Part shown: piece by piece, positions 29,201-40,912 of the stretch | How the letters are laid out: every line of letters starts with the position of its first letter | Numbering within the stretch: the stretch's first letter is position 1 | Source of the DNA: Acanthamoeba castellanii str. Neff | Taxonomy: Eukaryota; Discosea; Longamoebia; Acanthamoebidae | Assembly: GCF_000313135.1 (NCBI RefSeq) | Contig: NW_004457611.1 | Location: 14,027 to 56,922 of the forward strand | DNA: 42,896 nucleotides | Direction: 5' to 3' | The notes under the pieces: generated by a model | The model's input: the letters and a program-made list of their open reading frames with translations, nothing else | Told to the model about the DNA's origin: nothing | Database searches by the model: none | Translations under genes and position numbers: made by a program

Positions 29201-32200
29201 ACGTTCGCGCCTACCGCCACACAGTTGAAAATCGTTGAGACACACGGAACACACGCACACACACACACACACCACACACACACCACACACACGGTGCATT
29301 ACCTTGGTTGATTTGGCGCAGTGAAGGAGCAGATTGAATCGAGCCATTCACGAGGGCGCTGCCGCAGAAGATTTCGCCATTGGTCGCCGACTACAGATTT
29401 CCATCGAAAGAGTGTATGTAAGTAATGCAAAGAATGTGTTAAGAAAAAGGGGAGGAAATAAGGTACCAGGTTGCCCTGGACGATGAGGTTGAACGCGCTC
29501 GAGTCGTTGGCGGCGCACACCAGCTCGGCGCCCATACCGAAGCTCGACAGGCGCGCATTGCCGTTGACCGCCACCCTTCCGCCGAACTGACCGTTACGGG
29601 CCGTCAGGGCGTCGCCCTGGCCTGTGATTGGAGGGTGGGTGAGCGGCGACACGCCGACACTTTATATGTCGGCAGCCAATGGGAGGAAAGAAGGATTGAT
29701 GTTGAACGAACCGAGAACGAACGTGTCGAAGTCGGCGGCGCCGTCGAGCGCCTTGATCGGTGACGAGCAGTTGCCGCCGATGATGGGCGGCTGCGGGGTG
29801 GGCGAGCCCACGATGGGCGGGCTGGCCGTGGGCGAAGCCGCGGCAGAGGGTGAAGCCGAGGCCGACGGCGACGCGGAGGCCGAAGCGGCGGGCGAAGCCG
29901 AGGCACTGGCGCCGGGCGAGGCCGAGGCCGAGGCAGCAGCGGAGGGCGAAGCCGAAGCCGAGGCCGAAGCCGCGGCAGAGGGAGAAGCCGAGGCTGACGG
30001 CGACGCGGAGGCCGAAGCGGCGGGCGAAGCCGAGGCACTGGCGCCGGGCGAGGCCGAGGCCGAGGCAGCAGCGGAGGGCGAAGCCGAAGCGGCCGCAGAG
30101 GGCGAAGCAGAAGCCGATGGCGAAGCGGCCGCTGAGGGCGAGGCCGAGGCGCTGGCGGCGGGCGACGCTGAAGCCGAGGCAGCCGCAGAGGGTGAGGCCG
30201 AGGGTGAGGCAGAGGCAGCCGCAGAAGGTGAAGCCGAGGCTGACGCGCTGGCGGCCGGCGATGCCGAAGCCGAAGCCGAAGCGGCCGCAGAAGGCGAAGC
30301 AGAGGCCGACGCAGCCGCCGAGGGCGAAGCGGACCGGGATGCCGACGGTGATGACGTGGCAGAGACCGAGGGAGAAGCCGAAGCGGCGGCAGAGGGTGAA
30401 GCCGAAGCCGAGGGCGAAGCAGCCGCCGAGGGAGACCCCGAGGGCGAAGCGGAAGCCGACGGTGATGACGTGGCAGAGACCGAGGGTGAAGGTGACGCCG
30501 AGACGGCAGCCGAAGGCGAAGCGGAGGCCGAGGCCGAGGGGGAGGCCGATGGGGAGGCCGACGGGATGGGCGAAGGCGAGCCCGAGAGGCAGAAGAATCC
30601 GGAGAAGAGACTCTGGAATTTCTGGAATCCGTTGGCCGTCAACGAGCGACCCACAGTAATGCCCGTCTGTGTTGCGTGTGGTGCGTCGTATGCGTGTGGA
30701 GGTGGTGAGTCATGAAGAGACGCACGGCGCTAAGGAAATAGGTTGTGGTTGGTGAGGGGGCGTACCTGTTGCGCGTTGGTGATGTTGATAGAGGAGGCGG
30801 GCGCCAGGAGGGACCCGAAGAGGGTGAAGGCCGACAGGCGCACGTTGAGCCCATTGCACACATTCCACACGATTTGGGTGGGCTTCACATTGCCCAGGTT
30901 CGTCGCCGCGTTCGACAGCGTCACCGTCTCACCAGCCGATCCCTGTGTGGTGCGTCGTTTAGTTCCAATGCACGACACACACACACACACGACACACACA
31001 CAAGACACGCAGCAATCTGGGGGACATGTACCAGGATGTTGATGGCCAGCGCGCCGGCAAAGTCGACCGGGAAGTTGGTGAAGCGGAACGAGGTGGCCCG
31101 CGAGGCATCGGCCGCGTTGAGGCAGTACACGTTGGTGGTGTTGTCAAAGTCGAACGTCACCGCTCCCGAGCCCGTGATCGCCGCCTCTGTGTTAGTGTAA
31201 GTAAATGTTAAGTAGTGTGTGACGTGTGGCGTGTGGCGTGTGTGCGCGGTGTGTGCCGAACGTACGCTTGCAGGTGAGGCTGCAGATCTGTTGGTTGGTG
31301 AAGAGCAGCGAACTGAAGCTCTGATCAAAGTCCACAGCGGCCATCGACGCAGAGCCGCTCACCACGCCGGCGCCCTGGGCCTCCTGGCGGAAGTTGGGGG
31401 CGCTCACGACGGTGCCGGTCACCAGGGCGCTGCCGCACGCGACTTGGCCGTTGACCGACGTCTGCGATAAAAGGAAATTAGATATTTGCACTGCAACAAA
31501 CTAAATTAAGTTGTGCCCTTAGCCAGGTGGCCCGTACCAGGTTTCCGTTAACGATGAGGTTGAAGTTCCTGGCATCGGCGTTGGTGCATGGCAGGGCATT
31601 GGCGATACCGAACTGGGTCAAACTGTACAGTCGCACAGGCAACGATGTCAGTCTTTGTATGAGTGTTGTGTTGTGTTGTTGTGTTGTGTTGTGGACGTAC
31701 TTGGCGTTGCCGCTGATTGCAACACGACCACCGAACTGGCCGTTCTGGATGGTAGCGCTTCCTGCGTACGTTTCAAATCAATGGTGAGGGACAGTGACAG
31801 TGGCACAGAGTGAGAAGGGCCAAGCCACATACCGAAGAGGAAGGTGTCGAAGGACTGGGCGCCGTTGAAGAGGGCTGTGGTGCAGTTGCCTGGCCCAATG
31901 ACGGGCGAGCCCACGACCGTGGGCGATGGCGAGGCCGATGCCGACGGTGAAGCCGTGGGCGATGGCGAGGCCGATGCCGACGCCGATGCCGAAGCAGAGG
32001 GCGAGGCTGACCTGCTCGGCGAACCCGAAGCCGACACTGACGGCGAGGCCGACCTGCTCGGCGACGCCGACGCCGAAGCGGAAGCGGAAGCCGAAGCCGA
32101 AGCCGACACAGAAGGCGAGGGCGAGGCTGAGGCCGATGCCGAAGGCGAAGGGGACCTGCTGGCGGCCGGCGAAGCCGACGCGGATGCAGAAGGCGACGGC

Positions 32201-32507
32201 AGCCTGCTGGCCGATGCGGAAGCCGAAGCAGAGGGCACTGTAGAAGCCGAAGCCGAAGCGGAGGCCGCGGCCGAGGGCGAGGGCGAGCGACTGGCCGACG
32301 CCGAGGCCGACGCTGAGGCCGACGGGTTCAGCGCTGCGCTGGGCGACTGGGCAGCTGTAATTCACACCACCGAAACAAGCATTCAGTTGCGAGGTATGAG
32401 AGGTGTGTTGAGGAGTGGGCACACGTACAGGCCAGGGCAGCCAACGAGAAGAGGAGGAGCATGCCCCAGAACGGGGCTGAGACTCTGTGTCGGCTCCGCG
32501 ACATCAT
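26250..32507 (-). CDS. secreted protein with three choice-of-anchor A domains and Ser/Pro/Ala linkers, Jonah-type cyst wall lectin (about 1,591 aa, 18 exons)
   Basis: Exons on -: 32507-32429, 32354-31833, 31761-31701, 31622-31538, 31461-31266, 31186-31032, 30942-30766, 30666-29712, 29621-29467, 29390-29303, 29210-28921, 28843-28673, 28605-27565, 27456-27287, 27193-26995, 26886-26726, 26619-26440, 26339-26250. A signal peptide (MLLLFSLAALACTC) is followed three times by a Ser/Pro/Ala linker and a domain. Each domain opens GNC(T/S)...F(D)xFxLG, continues NGQFGGRVAxxGNA, has one or two Cys near its middle, and ends TQxxWNVCN...FxLFGSLLAP...NAxQ...G(F)QK. The GRVAxxGN and GSLLAP elements are those of choice-of-anchor A domains. 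Three such domains with Ser/Pro spacers is the form described for Jonah lectins of the Acanthamoeba cyst wall, which bind cellulose and chitin. Exon 28605-27565 shows one apparent missing base near 28526. Expression at encystation is inference. Confidence 0.82.
27650..28525 (-). repeat. low-complexity Ser/Pro linker 3 of the Jonah-type gene
   Basis: About 290 residues, richer in Leu, Val and Ile than linkers 1 and 2 (SPSASLSASPSASLSAS, SPTLSPSVSPTQSASPS). A 24-bp block is repeated three to four times near 28250-28340. Confidence 0.85.
29800..30615 (-). repeat. low-complexity Ser/Ala/Pro linker 2 of the Jonah-type gene
   Basis: About 270 residues between domains 1 and 2, with internal near-identical blocks (ASASPGASASASPAASASAS recurs, around 29850-29945 and 29980-30080), so it has grown by tandem duplication. 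Confidence 0.85.
31890..32330 (-). repeat. low-complexity Ser/Ala/Pro linker 1 of the Jonah-type gene
   Basis: Codes for alternating Ser-Ala and Ser-Pro (SASASASRSPSPSAAASA style) between the signal peptide and the first domain, about residues 30-175. On the + strand it reads as a long Glu/Ala/Asp frame, which is a shadow. Confidence 0.85.
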
Positions 32508-33011
32508 GATCGAGGAGGAGCGAGTGTGGTGATGACTGGTGGTCGGTCAGGTGTGCGACTGTGTGCGGCATTGGCCCATTTTATACGGGGCTAGCTCACC
32601 GCCACCAATTAGGTCCAGTGGCGGCCCACATTTCGGCCACTTCCCTCCTGAGATTGGAGTCAGTCAGCCCTGTCCCCTTTATCGCCGGCGTACGGGCTTG
32701 CCGAAAGGCAGAAGGGGCGTGAAAGAGAGTACCCACCTGTAGAGGGAGATCGTGCGGCCTGTAAGCGCACCAGACCAATGAGGCCGAACTCCAAGCCAGC
32801 CACCCGGCCAGGGTGGCCGAAATTCTCTGGTTTCGGCCAAAGCACTGTAAGCAAAACAGGCTAGACAGGTCAGAGAGGTGCCATGACGAGGTTAGTGTGG
32901 AAACCAACCCTTTGGCAGGTAAAAACTCACATTCCTCAGGCTATGGAAAGAGGGCATGAACCTTGACGACATGTCGGTAGAAGCTTGTCAAAACGAAGAT
33001 GTAAAAAGATA
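32508..33011. other. upstream region of the Jonah-type gene, no gene
   Basis: Apart from the TATA-like element I see no coding content. CCAAT/ATTGG and TTTCGGCC motifs recur (CATTTCGGCCACTT near 32629, TTCGGCCAAAG near 32832). The tRNA terminator falls at its far end. Confidence 0.5.
32579..32585 (-). promoter_or_regulatory. TATA box of the Jonah-type gene
   Basis: On the - strand CGTATAAAATGGGCC lies 72 nt upstream of the ATG at 32507, a typical distance for a TATA box with a short leader. A CCAAT motif follows directly on the same strand. Confidence 0.6.
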
Positions 33012-33082
33012 TGCATCCGCCGGGAATTGAACCCGGGTCTCCCGCGTGGCAGGCGGAAATCTTGCCACTGGACCACGGATGC
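33012..33082 (-). tRNA. tRNA-Gly (anticodon GCC)
   Basis: Reading the - strand from 33082 gives a complete 71-nt cloverleaf. The acceptor stem GCATCCG pairs perfectly with CGGATGC and the discriminator is A. The anticodon loop is CTGCCAC on a CCGC/GCGG stem, the T arm is CCGGGTTCAATTCCCGG, and A- and B-box promoters (TGGTCCAGTGG, GGTTCAATTCC) are present. A run of five T (33007-33003 on -) follows as a Pol III terminator. It closely resembles eukaryotic nuclear tRNA-Gly(GCC) and has no intron. Confidence 0.95.
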
Positions 33083-33090
33083 TTTGCTTG

Positions 33091-33133
33091 CCTGAATAAA
33101 AATTCAGGGCTCTTGCCACTGGGCCAGACACGC
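33091..33133 (-). pseudogene. 5' half of a tRNA-like sequence upstream of tRNA-Gly
   Basis: On - the sequence has TGGCCCAGTGGCAAGAGCC, which matches an A box and D arm and shares CCAGTGGCAAGA with the tRNA-Gly. Then comes a perfect 6-bp hairpin CCTGAA/TTCAGG with a loop of T and A. No T arm or 3' acceptor strand follows before the real tRNA-Gly begins 8 bases later. It looks like a tRNA relic or partial duplication. Confidence 0.5.
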
Positions 33134-33441
33134 TTCTCTTACGAAAAATCAAATCGCTTTTTCGGTGCAAAGAGGTACCAGAGGGTAGTAAGGGTAGCTC
33201 TTTGCTCAACCTGGACTGTCGCGAGCGCAGAAGATCTAGAGCTTCCGCAAGCTTCAATTCGGTGGGCGTCTGTTGAGGCAGTTGGGGCAGAAGAAAATGA
33301 TAAATGGCAGAAGAAATTGCTTGTTAGAAATGCGAGGAAAACCTGTTGGGACCTTGCGGACTGTTGGGCCGGCGCTGAAGATCTTTACAGTTTCGAGCGG
33401 AGACAAAGACTTCAAAGAGAGGAGGGCACGCGTGCACGATC
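33134..33441. other. gap between tRNA region and adenylate kinase, no gene
   Basis: A frame stays open on + across this stretch and the tRNA, but it is not consistent with the kinase N terminus, which starts at 33442. I read this as promoter and leader. Confidence 0.5.
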
Positions 33442-34879
<1,438 letters not shown>

Positions 34880-36339
34880 CGACACCACTTTGCCCTGTCC
34901 GCACCCACTTCTCGTACGTGCGCCGCTCTCCTCTGTTGTGTGTGTGTGTGTGTGGTGTGTGTGCGCGCGTGCGTGTCCGGTGGTTCATCGAATGCGCCGT
35001 CATCTTATCTGTCCGTGCGTCGGGCACGTGTGGTTGGTTGTGTGGCTTTGCGAACTGATTGGACGCGAGCTGACAGCAGTGTATGCCACGCGCAGCTCAA
35101 CACAACTCCCGTCCACCGACCACCCGCCGGCCCACCTGCGCTGTGCGCTTGGCGTTGCGACCGCCGCAACCTCGCACGCTCGCTGGCCGCCCAACCGAAG
35201 GAGATAAACGCGGTCACACTTGTCACGCCCCATCATCATCAAGCACGCGGCTCCTGTTGCGGGAGGGAAGAAACCCACCGGTGGGTGAGCCAGTGTCCCT
35301 GGACTTGGTTGCCGGCTCAACTTACGCGCCACCCCAAAGTCCGCCACCCAACCGCCGCCACCCTGCTAAAAGCACACTCCGGCGCGTGGCGTTGGTTGGC
35401 CACAAGGACGTGGTCGGCTCGCGCACGGCGGTCGGTTGGCCAACGGCGGCCCCGTTCTGCCTTTCCTTCAGGCCAGGAACAGCGGCGGTCGTCTTCATCG
35501 GCGCAGAAGTTCGCGACCACCTGGCCCTCGGCGCCGGCGTCCACGGCCACGGTGCTGTCGAGCAGGTCCGGAGTAAGTTGGCGGAGCCAATCGGCGGACG
35601 TTGTCAAGGGATACGCTGTTGCCGATTGGCCGAAAATCACCAATTGACCGAAGCAGCGAGCACACCGCCGTACCAACGGCCAAGTGATCGGAGTCACAGT
35701 CACCCATTGGTCCGGCTACTGTTGCCCCGGCCACAAACCAGTAGTAGTAGGACGCACTCCGCATGGTCCATTAACGCGGTAGGCAACGTCCAGAGAAGAA
35801 AAGCGCGAGGCCGAAGTGTTAGTCTTTGTTTCTCGCCTCGTTCAGCTCAGACGACCTAACAGTCGTGTGCCATCGCACCGCACACGCACGACACCACCAT
35901 AAACTACCGAAGCCTCTCGGCACCGCACACACCCGGCCACCCAACTCACCGCCATCGGTGTTATTTTATCTATTTTTATTTTTTATAATATTTCGACCAA
36001 CCACCGCTAAAGGCGCGACCCAAAGAGCTTCTTGTCGACCAGTCGTCGACCCGTCAGTTATTCGTCGACAGCCGACGTGTTCGCCGTCTGCGCCTCGCCA
36101 TTGGTTCCAAAGCAGGAGCAGAGCTTCCGTTACACCGGTGCCGCAGTGCATCTCGCCTCGCAGCTCGCCAACGAACCCCAAATCCTCGCCTCCCCGCACC
36201 CACGCTAATTGCCTCCCCTACCGGCGGCCGCACACAGTGCAGCGCGTCAGCTCTTTCTTTTCTTTTCTTTCTTCCCTCGCCGAGCACACAACACACGCGC
36301 ACGACGCGCACGTTCGCCGCACGACACACACGCACAAGG
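34880..36339. other. 1.46-kb intergenic region, long promoter/leader with CCAAT motifs
   Basis: I find no gene with domains or consistent splicing, although two + strand frames stay open for 235-258 codons. From 35390 to 35715 both orientations of CCAAT/ATTGG recur (near 35393, 35434, 35590, 35623, 35639, 35705), and GTTGGCCAA appears twice. Pyrimidine-rich and CA-rich stretches follow up to the ATG at 36340, suggesting a long 5' leader for a regulated gene. Confidence 0.5.
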
Positions 36340-38059
36340 ATGGCCTTCGCACACTACGTCAAGCTCGAACCGGACAGCCACAACCATCACCACAACCAGC
36401 AGCAGCACCAGCAGCACCAGCACCACTACTACTTCGGAGGAAGAGAGACCTCGTCGTCGTCACCCTGGCCGTCTTCACCGCCGCTGCCGGACTTCGCGAC
36501 CCACGCCGGCGCCGCCGGAGCGAGCCGACCGGCCAGCGCGACGGGCTTCCTCTCCTCGAGCATGAACGTGCGTCGTCGACCCACTCCCACACAACCCACA
36601 CAAAACTCTTTCGGTTTTCGCTCATTTATTTGTTGTTTTTTTTGCGACTGAACTAATATTTGTGATTTGTCCATATACCGAAACATGTATTAGTAATTTA
36701 TTTTATAACTCCATATTTCGTTTATGTGTTCGCCGGCTGCCGAACACTTACACTGCACCGCACGGCTAGAAATATGACAAATCAATAGCCAATATATACG
36801 AATAGACAAGAAACATGTATAATTATACAGTCGATCGTGTGTAATAACATGTGTTGTGATTGTGTGTCGCGCAGTTCCTCGCCGGCGTCGTTGCGGACCC
36901 GACCTCCGGAGCCGCACCGGCGGAGCTTTTCAAACTCCGCGCGCGTGATGCCGATACCGTCCAGTCACTGGTCTCGGTCCTCGCCGCAAGCACCACCACG
37001 AGCGCCGGCTCGCCGCCCGATCTTGCCGGAGCAGCGGGCGCGCCGGGCTCCCCGCCGCCTGCGACTCCGCCGCCGCCGAGCCTGTCGAGCAGCCTGAGCC
37101 TGACGTCATCGTCGGCCTCGTGTCCGGTCCGGCCTCGAGCCCCGCGGCGGTCGGTCAAAGGCGGCGGTGGCGCCACTTCGCCCGGAGTTGCGCGCCAGCA
37201 CCACCACCCGACCTCGCCGTATGCCTGGGACCACCAGCACCAGCACCACCATCAACCGGTTGTCCACCACCAGCACCCGCACCAGCACCAGCACCGCGAG
37301 CTGTACGGCCAACAGCCGCCAGCACATGCCGGGCACTACCACCCGTACCTCCACGCGCCCGGCGTCGTGCCGGTGGCGCCGTGCCACCACCACCACCCGC
37401 AGCAGTTCCCGACACCATCGGCGTACTCGCACGTGAGTGGCCACCACAATTTGTCGACAAATCACCAGCATTCCGGAAATTCCGAGCATTGGCACGGGCA
37501 CTACGCGGCGCACCAGCACGACCAGTGCGCCGCCACCGGCCGGCCGATGTTCTGGTCGTCGTCGACGGGCGTCGTGACGCGGGCGACGACGCCCATCAGC
37601 CGCACGATGTCGGGCGAGGACAGCGAGATCACCAGCGGCGCCACGACCACGTCGGTCGCGGCCACCAGCGCCGCCGTAGCCGCGGCTGCCACCGCGCTCA
37701 TCCGGGCCCACGCCACCCAGCAGCTGCGTAAGCGACGACGCTCGCAGTCGGCCCCGCCGCCGCGCGACCAGGCCATCATCGTGGCCCGCAACGGGCGACA
37801 GGTCCGGCGACAGTGCGACGACGTTGACGACAACAGCAACTACGAGAGCCGAGCGCCGGCGATGGCGCTGACAACAACGTCAAGCGCCGGGACGTCGTCG
37901 CCGTACTCGTCGCCGATGGCGGTGTCGTCGCCGCAGAGCTGCGTGGAGCACTGGTACGGGCAGTCGGCCACGACCTCGTCGCCACCGACATCGCCCACGG
38001 GCGCCGCCTCACGAACGAGCACCACCAAGCGCTCGGACATCTACGGCCTTCTCAACTGA
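36340..38059 (+). CDS. His/Ser/Thr-rich putative transcriptional regulator without a visible zinc finger (470 aa, 2 exons)
   Basis: Exons 36340-36567 and 36875-38059 (phase 0). The N terminus has HYVKLEPDS, a sumoylation-type site, then His/Gln tracts (HHHNQQQHQQHQHHYYF). Poly-His and Ser/Thr-rich low-complexity stretches fill most of the protein, for example HHHQPVVHHQHPHQHQHREL. A basic cluster QQLRKRRRSQSAP (about residue 363) looks like a nuclear localisation signal. It ends TTKRSDIYGLLN, matching the tail of the GATA factor 2 kb downstream (RRSDIYSLLN). I see no C-x2-C finger, homeodomain or other DNA-binding fold. It is probably a nuclear regulator or cofactor related to its neighbour; the function is inference. 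Confidence 0.75.
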
Positions 38060-39764
38060 TCAATGGATGATGAGCCCACCATCACAACCACCACCACCCT
38101 CCACTCCCCAACTGTGTATCTACGCGCTCAACCCAATAGTCAAGAAGAGTCTTGTAAATATTTATCTAAAAGCTTTTGTCAAATCTTTGCCTTCTAAGAT
38201 CTCAATGGTGTGGCCTGTCCGTACTTGTCGTGTAACTGTCACAAGAGCCGGGGACGACACTGGGACGCCGGGGGCAAAGGAACCGGCCTAGCCCGCAACC
38301 CAACGCGAAAGAGGTACCCGTATAGCAGCTAAAGAGCGCGGGTCCATCATCATCTTCTTGTTCTTCGAAGCCGAGCTTGGCTTCACTAACAAGCCTTGAC
38401 GCGGTTCCCGCGGGAATAGGGCGCTTGCCTTGTGAGAGCGTGTGCATGAGTACTTCGTGACTACAGGCTGACTCAGCTCGCGGGCAGAACCCCTTAAAAA
38501 AGCGCACCGGCGCCAATTGGGCCGGGAGGACAGCTTGCTGTTCACCTGTTCGCCAACAGTGGCAGAGTTCCTGTCACGCCTTTTGACATTCCATTTCTAC
38601 TTCCTTTCTGGAGCTCCAGCGGCGCCTCCGGGAGACGAGCCCGAACGGCGCCACCATGCCGGTCGCAGGAACAATTGTTCTCACCTGCTGCCTGCTACCC
38701 GTTCTAAGCACAGCTGTCCCCTTGTAGGGTGGGTGACTGTGACCCGCAAGCACAACCCAAGAGAGAATGTTGTGTGTGGCCCAGAGATTCAGGTTGTGGG
38801 CTGTGGGTCCATCCAAACACCACAACAAGAAATGATGCAAGATGCATCAGATCTGAACATTGTGGGAAGCGTGGTTTTTCGTGTTTTAAAAGCCACCGTG
38901 ACTAGGTTCGATGCGGATGAGTCGCTGGAGCTTTGCCTTCTCTCTTCCGCGATCGCCGGCGACCATTGCTAGGGCACACTCCCGTTTCCCCGTAGTTCTC
39001 CCCTACTTGCACTGCGTGAAGTCGGCTTCTCATTGGCCTTTCTGTTTTTCGTGACTGTCGATTGAGGCCTTTTAATGCTGTACTCTGCATCTTTTCTGGC
39101 ATTCCTGTTGGTCGGTTTCGGCTGATCACTGCTAATTGTGGAGTAACCGAACGCACGGACTTTCCCTAAGGTTGTCCTTTTTAGTGTTACTTGTCGACCA
39201 GTGTCTACAGAAACCTAGCACCGACCAGTAAGCGCAGGCCGATAAAAAGTCTTCCTGGGCGCTTGTTGTCGTTCCGTTGCGTCAGACCCGTCTCCCCGCC
39301 GCACCCCAACTACGGCCGAGCTTGTGAGCTTTTGCTGGACACACCGAATGCTCGGGGCCCTGTGCTCGGGCCGGTCTTTCATTCTGCGCACCACTCACCA
39401 ACACCAGCACAGCTGAGGCCGCACTGCACACAGACCACACACGCTACACGTCACCTCCCTCGACTTTCCTCGTCAAACCGGACCTGCTGAGGGTCCACAC
39501 CACAACCAACTTCCCCTACCTCTACCTCCCATCAACCACCTCACCTCCATCAGCCACACAAGCACTACTCCTATTTTCAATTCAACCCAACCACCTCACC
39601 ACCATCAGCACCAGCCCGAAGCCTCAAGTAGCGAACCAACGAACGAAGGCGGCTACGGATTGTTCTACTCGCGCGTAGAAGAAGAAGTAGCGCGAAAAAC
39701 AAAGTTGTGGAGACCGGCTACGCCCACACAAGAACAAGGAGCTACTACAACCAAAGACTAAAAG
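38060..39764. other. 1.7-kb intergenic region, no gene supported
   Basis: Open frames on both strands (about 90-150 codons, e.g. 38202-38516 on - and 38517-38972 on +) have no domain content or splice logic I can support. It should hold the 3' UTR of the previous gene and a long promoter/leader of the GATA gene. CA- and CCACC-rich pyrimidine stretches occupy 39400-39640. Confidence 0.45.
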
Positions 39765-39809
39765 CAGGTCAACTTGGAGCAGCAGCTGGCTCTACTTCAA
39801 GCAATGAAC
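39765..39809 (+). CDS. probable upstream coding exon of the GATA gene
   Basis: Codes for QVNLEQQLALLQAMN in frame, bounded by CTAAAAG| on the left and |GTACGG on the right, with a branch-like GACTAAA before it. It would join at phase 0 to the exon beginning at 40004 (acceptor CTTCACACAG), extending the protein N-terminally through SLAQHASQ to the Met at 40028. An in-frame stop directly precedes the exon, so it needs a further upstream exon or starts at its internal ATG (39804). Confidence 0.45.
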
Positions 39810-40027
39810 GTACGGCACAACCCCCTCGCCTGGTGGTCTGTGTGTGTAGATTCGTTGGTGCGGTGATCGCTCCGTCGTTCAGTTTCTCTGTCCAATCGGA
39901 GCTGTCCAGCTCATGCGAGTTGGGACAACGCCGGTTGGGTTGACGCAGCAATGAGGCTCACCACAAACTTCTTCATTCCCTCTTCTTCTTCTTCTTCACA
40001 CAGTCTCTTGCCCAACACGCCAGCCAG

Positions 40028-40912
40028 ATGTTGAGAATGGAAGACCGCAGCGGCCACCACAAGAGCTCGAACACCACGACCACCACGACCACCAACCTCA
40101 ACAACCCAATCGTGCTTCCCTCCTTGTTCCGTCCACAACCGCCGCCGCCGGTGCCCCAAGGTCAGCACGGAGGCCTCTTCCTGCCGCACCTCACGTTGAG
40201 CGCCACGGCCGCCGCCGCCGGAGTGGTACCGACCGCGCAGCAGCTCTACGCGGCCCTCCTCGACATCCAGCTGGCCGCCGCTAGCCACACCCACAGCCAC
40301 AACAGCTCGTCTTCGTCGTCGACAACGACGACAACGACGACCACCACCTCGTCGGCCATCCTGCTGCCGCCCGGCGCGCTGTCGTCCCAGCTCGCCGCGC
40401 AGCTCTCGCAGGCCGTCGCTTCCTCGTCGCCCAAGTCGTCGCTGTCGGCCGCGAAGCGCAACATCAACCACGGCCACCGGAGCCTCGCGGGCAAGCTCGG
40501 CTGCGGCGCCCGCAAGCACACCACCACCACCTCGCACTCCCCAACCGCCTCGCCGCAATCGTCGTCGTCGACGCCGAGCTCGAAGCGCGGGAAGAAGACG
40601 AGCGGGCGCGTGTGCGCCGAGTGCCGCACGGACAACACGCTCCAGTGGCGCCTGGGTCCCGACGGCCAGGCTTCGCTGTGCAATGCGTGCGGTCAACGCT
40701 TCCAGCGGCGGAAGCAGGCCATGGCCCAGAACAGCAACAACGGCAACCAGCACCACCACAAGTCCGAGCCGCACTCGCCCGTCACCTCGCCTTCTCCAGC
40801 CTCGTCGCCTCCGAGCCACCACCACATCAAGCGCGAGCCGGTGGCGTCGCCGACACACGCCGGTGGCAGCTGCGGCGAGCGTCGATCGGACATATACTCG
40901 CTGCTCAATTGA
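40028..40912 (+). CDS. GATA-type zinc-finger transcription factor (294 aa from this Met)
   Basis: The finger is C196-x2-C199-x18-C218-x2-C221 (VCAECRTDNTLQWRLGP ... SLCNACGQRF), with the conserved WR-x-GP and LCNACG elements and a basic stretch RRKQAM after it. The x18 spacing is the plant-like type rather than the x17 of animal GATA factors. The rest is Ser/Thr/His-rich and disordered, with runs of Thr and Ser. Basic segments AKRNINHGHR and SKRGKKTSGR flank the finger on its N side. HHHIKREPVAS is a sumoylation-type site and the protein ends ERRSDIYSLLN, as in its upstream neighbour. The frame continues upstream to a splice acceptor at 40003, so the true start may lie in a 5' exon. Confidence 0.92.
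   Translation: MLRMEDRSGHHKSSNTTTTTTTNLNNPIVLPSLFRPQPPPPVPQGQHGGLFLPHLTLSATAAAAGVVPTAQQLYAALLDIQLAAASHTHSHNSSSSSSTTTTTTTTTSSAILLPPGALSSQLAAQLSQAVASSSPKSSLSAAKRNINHGHRSLAGKLGCGARKHTTTTSHSPTASPQSSSSTPSSKRGKKTSGRVCAECRTDNTLQWRLGPDGQASLCNACGQRFQRRKQAMAQNSNNGNQHHHKSEPHSPVTSPSPASSPPSHHHIKREPVASPTHAGGSCGERRSDIYSLLN

Noticed and set aside
32988..33257. 89-codon minus-strand frame
   Set aside because: It runs straight through the tRNA-Gly gene and the tRNA relic.
34940..35859. Two overlapping + strand frames of 235 and 258 codons
   Set aside because: Composition is irregular, no domains, no splice logic, and the area has promoter-like motifs.
38202..38972. Facing frames of about 104 (-) and 151 (+) codons
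   Set aside because: No family resemblance and no supporting start or splice context; overlapping frames in GC-rich DNA are expected.
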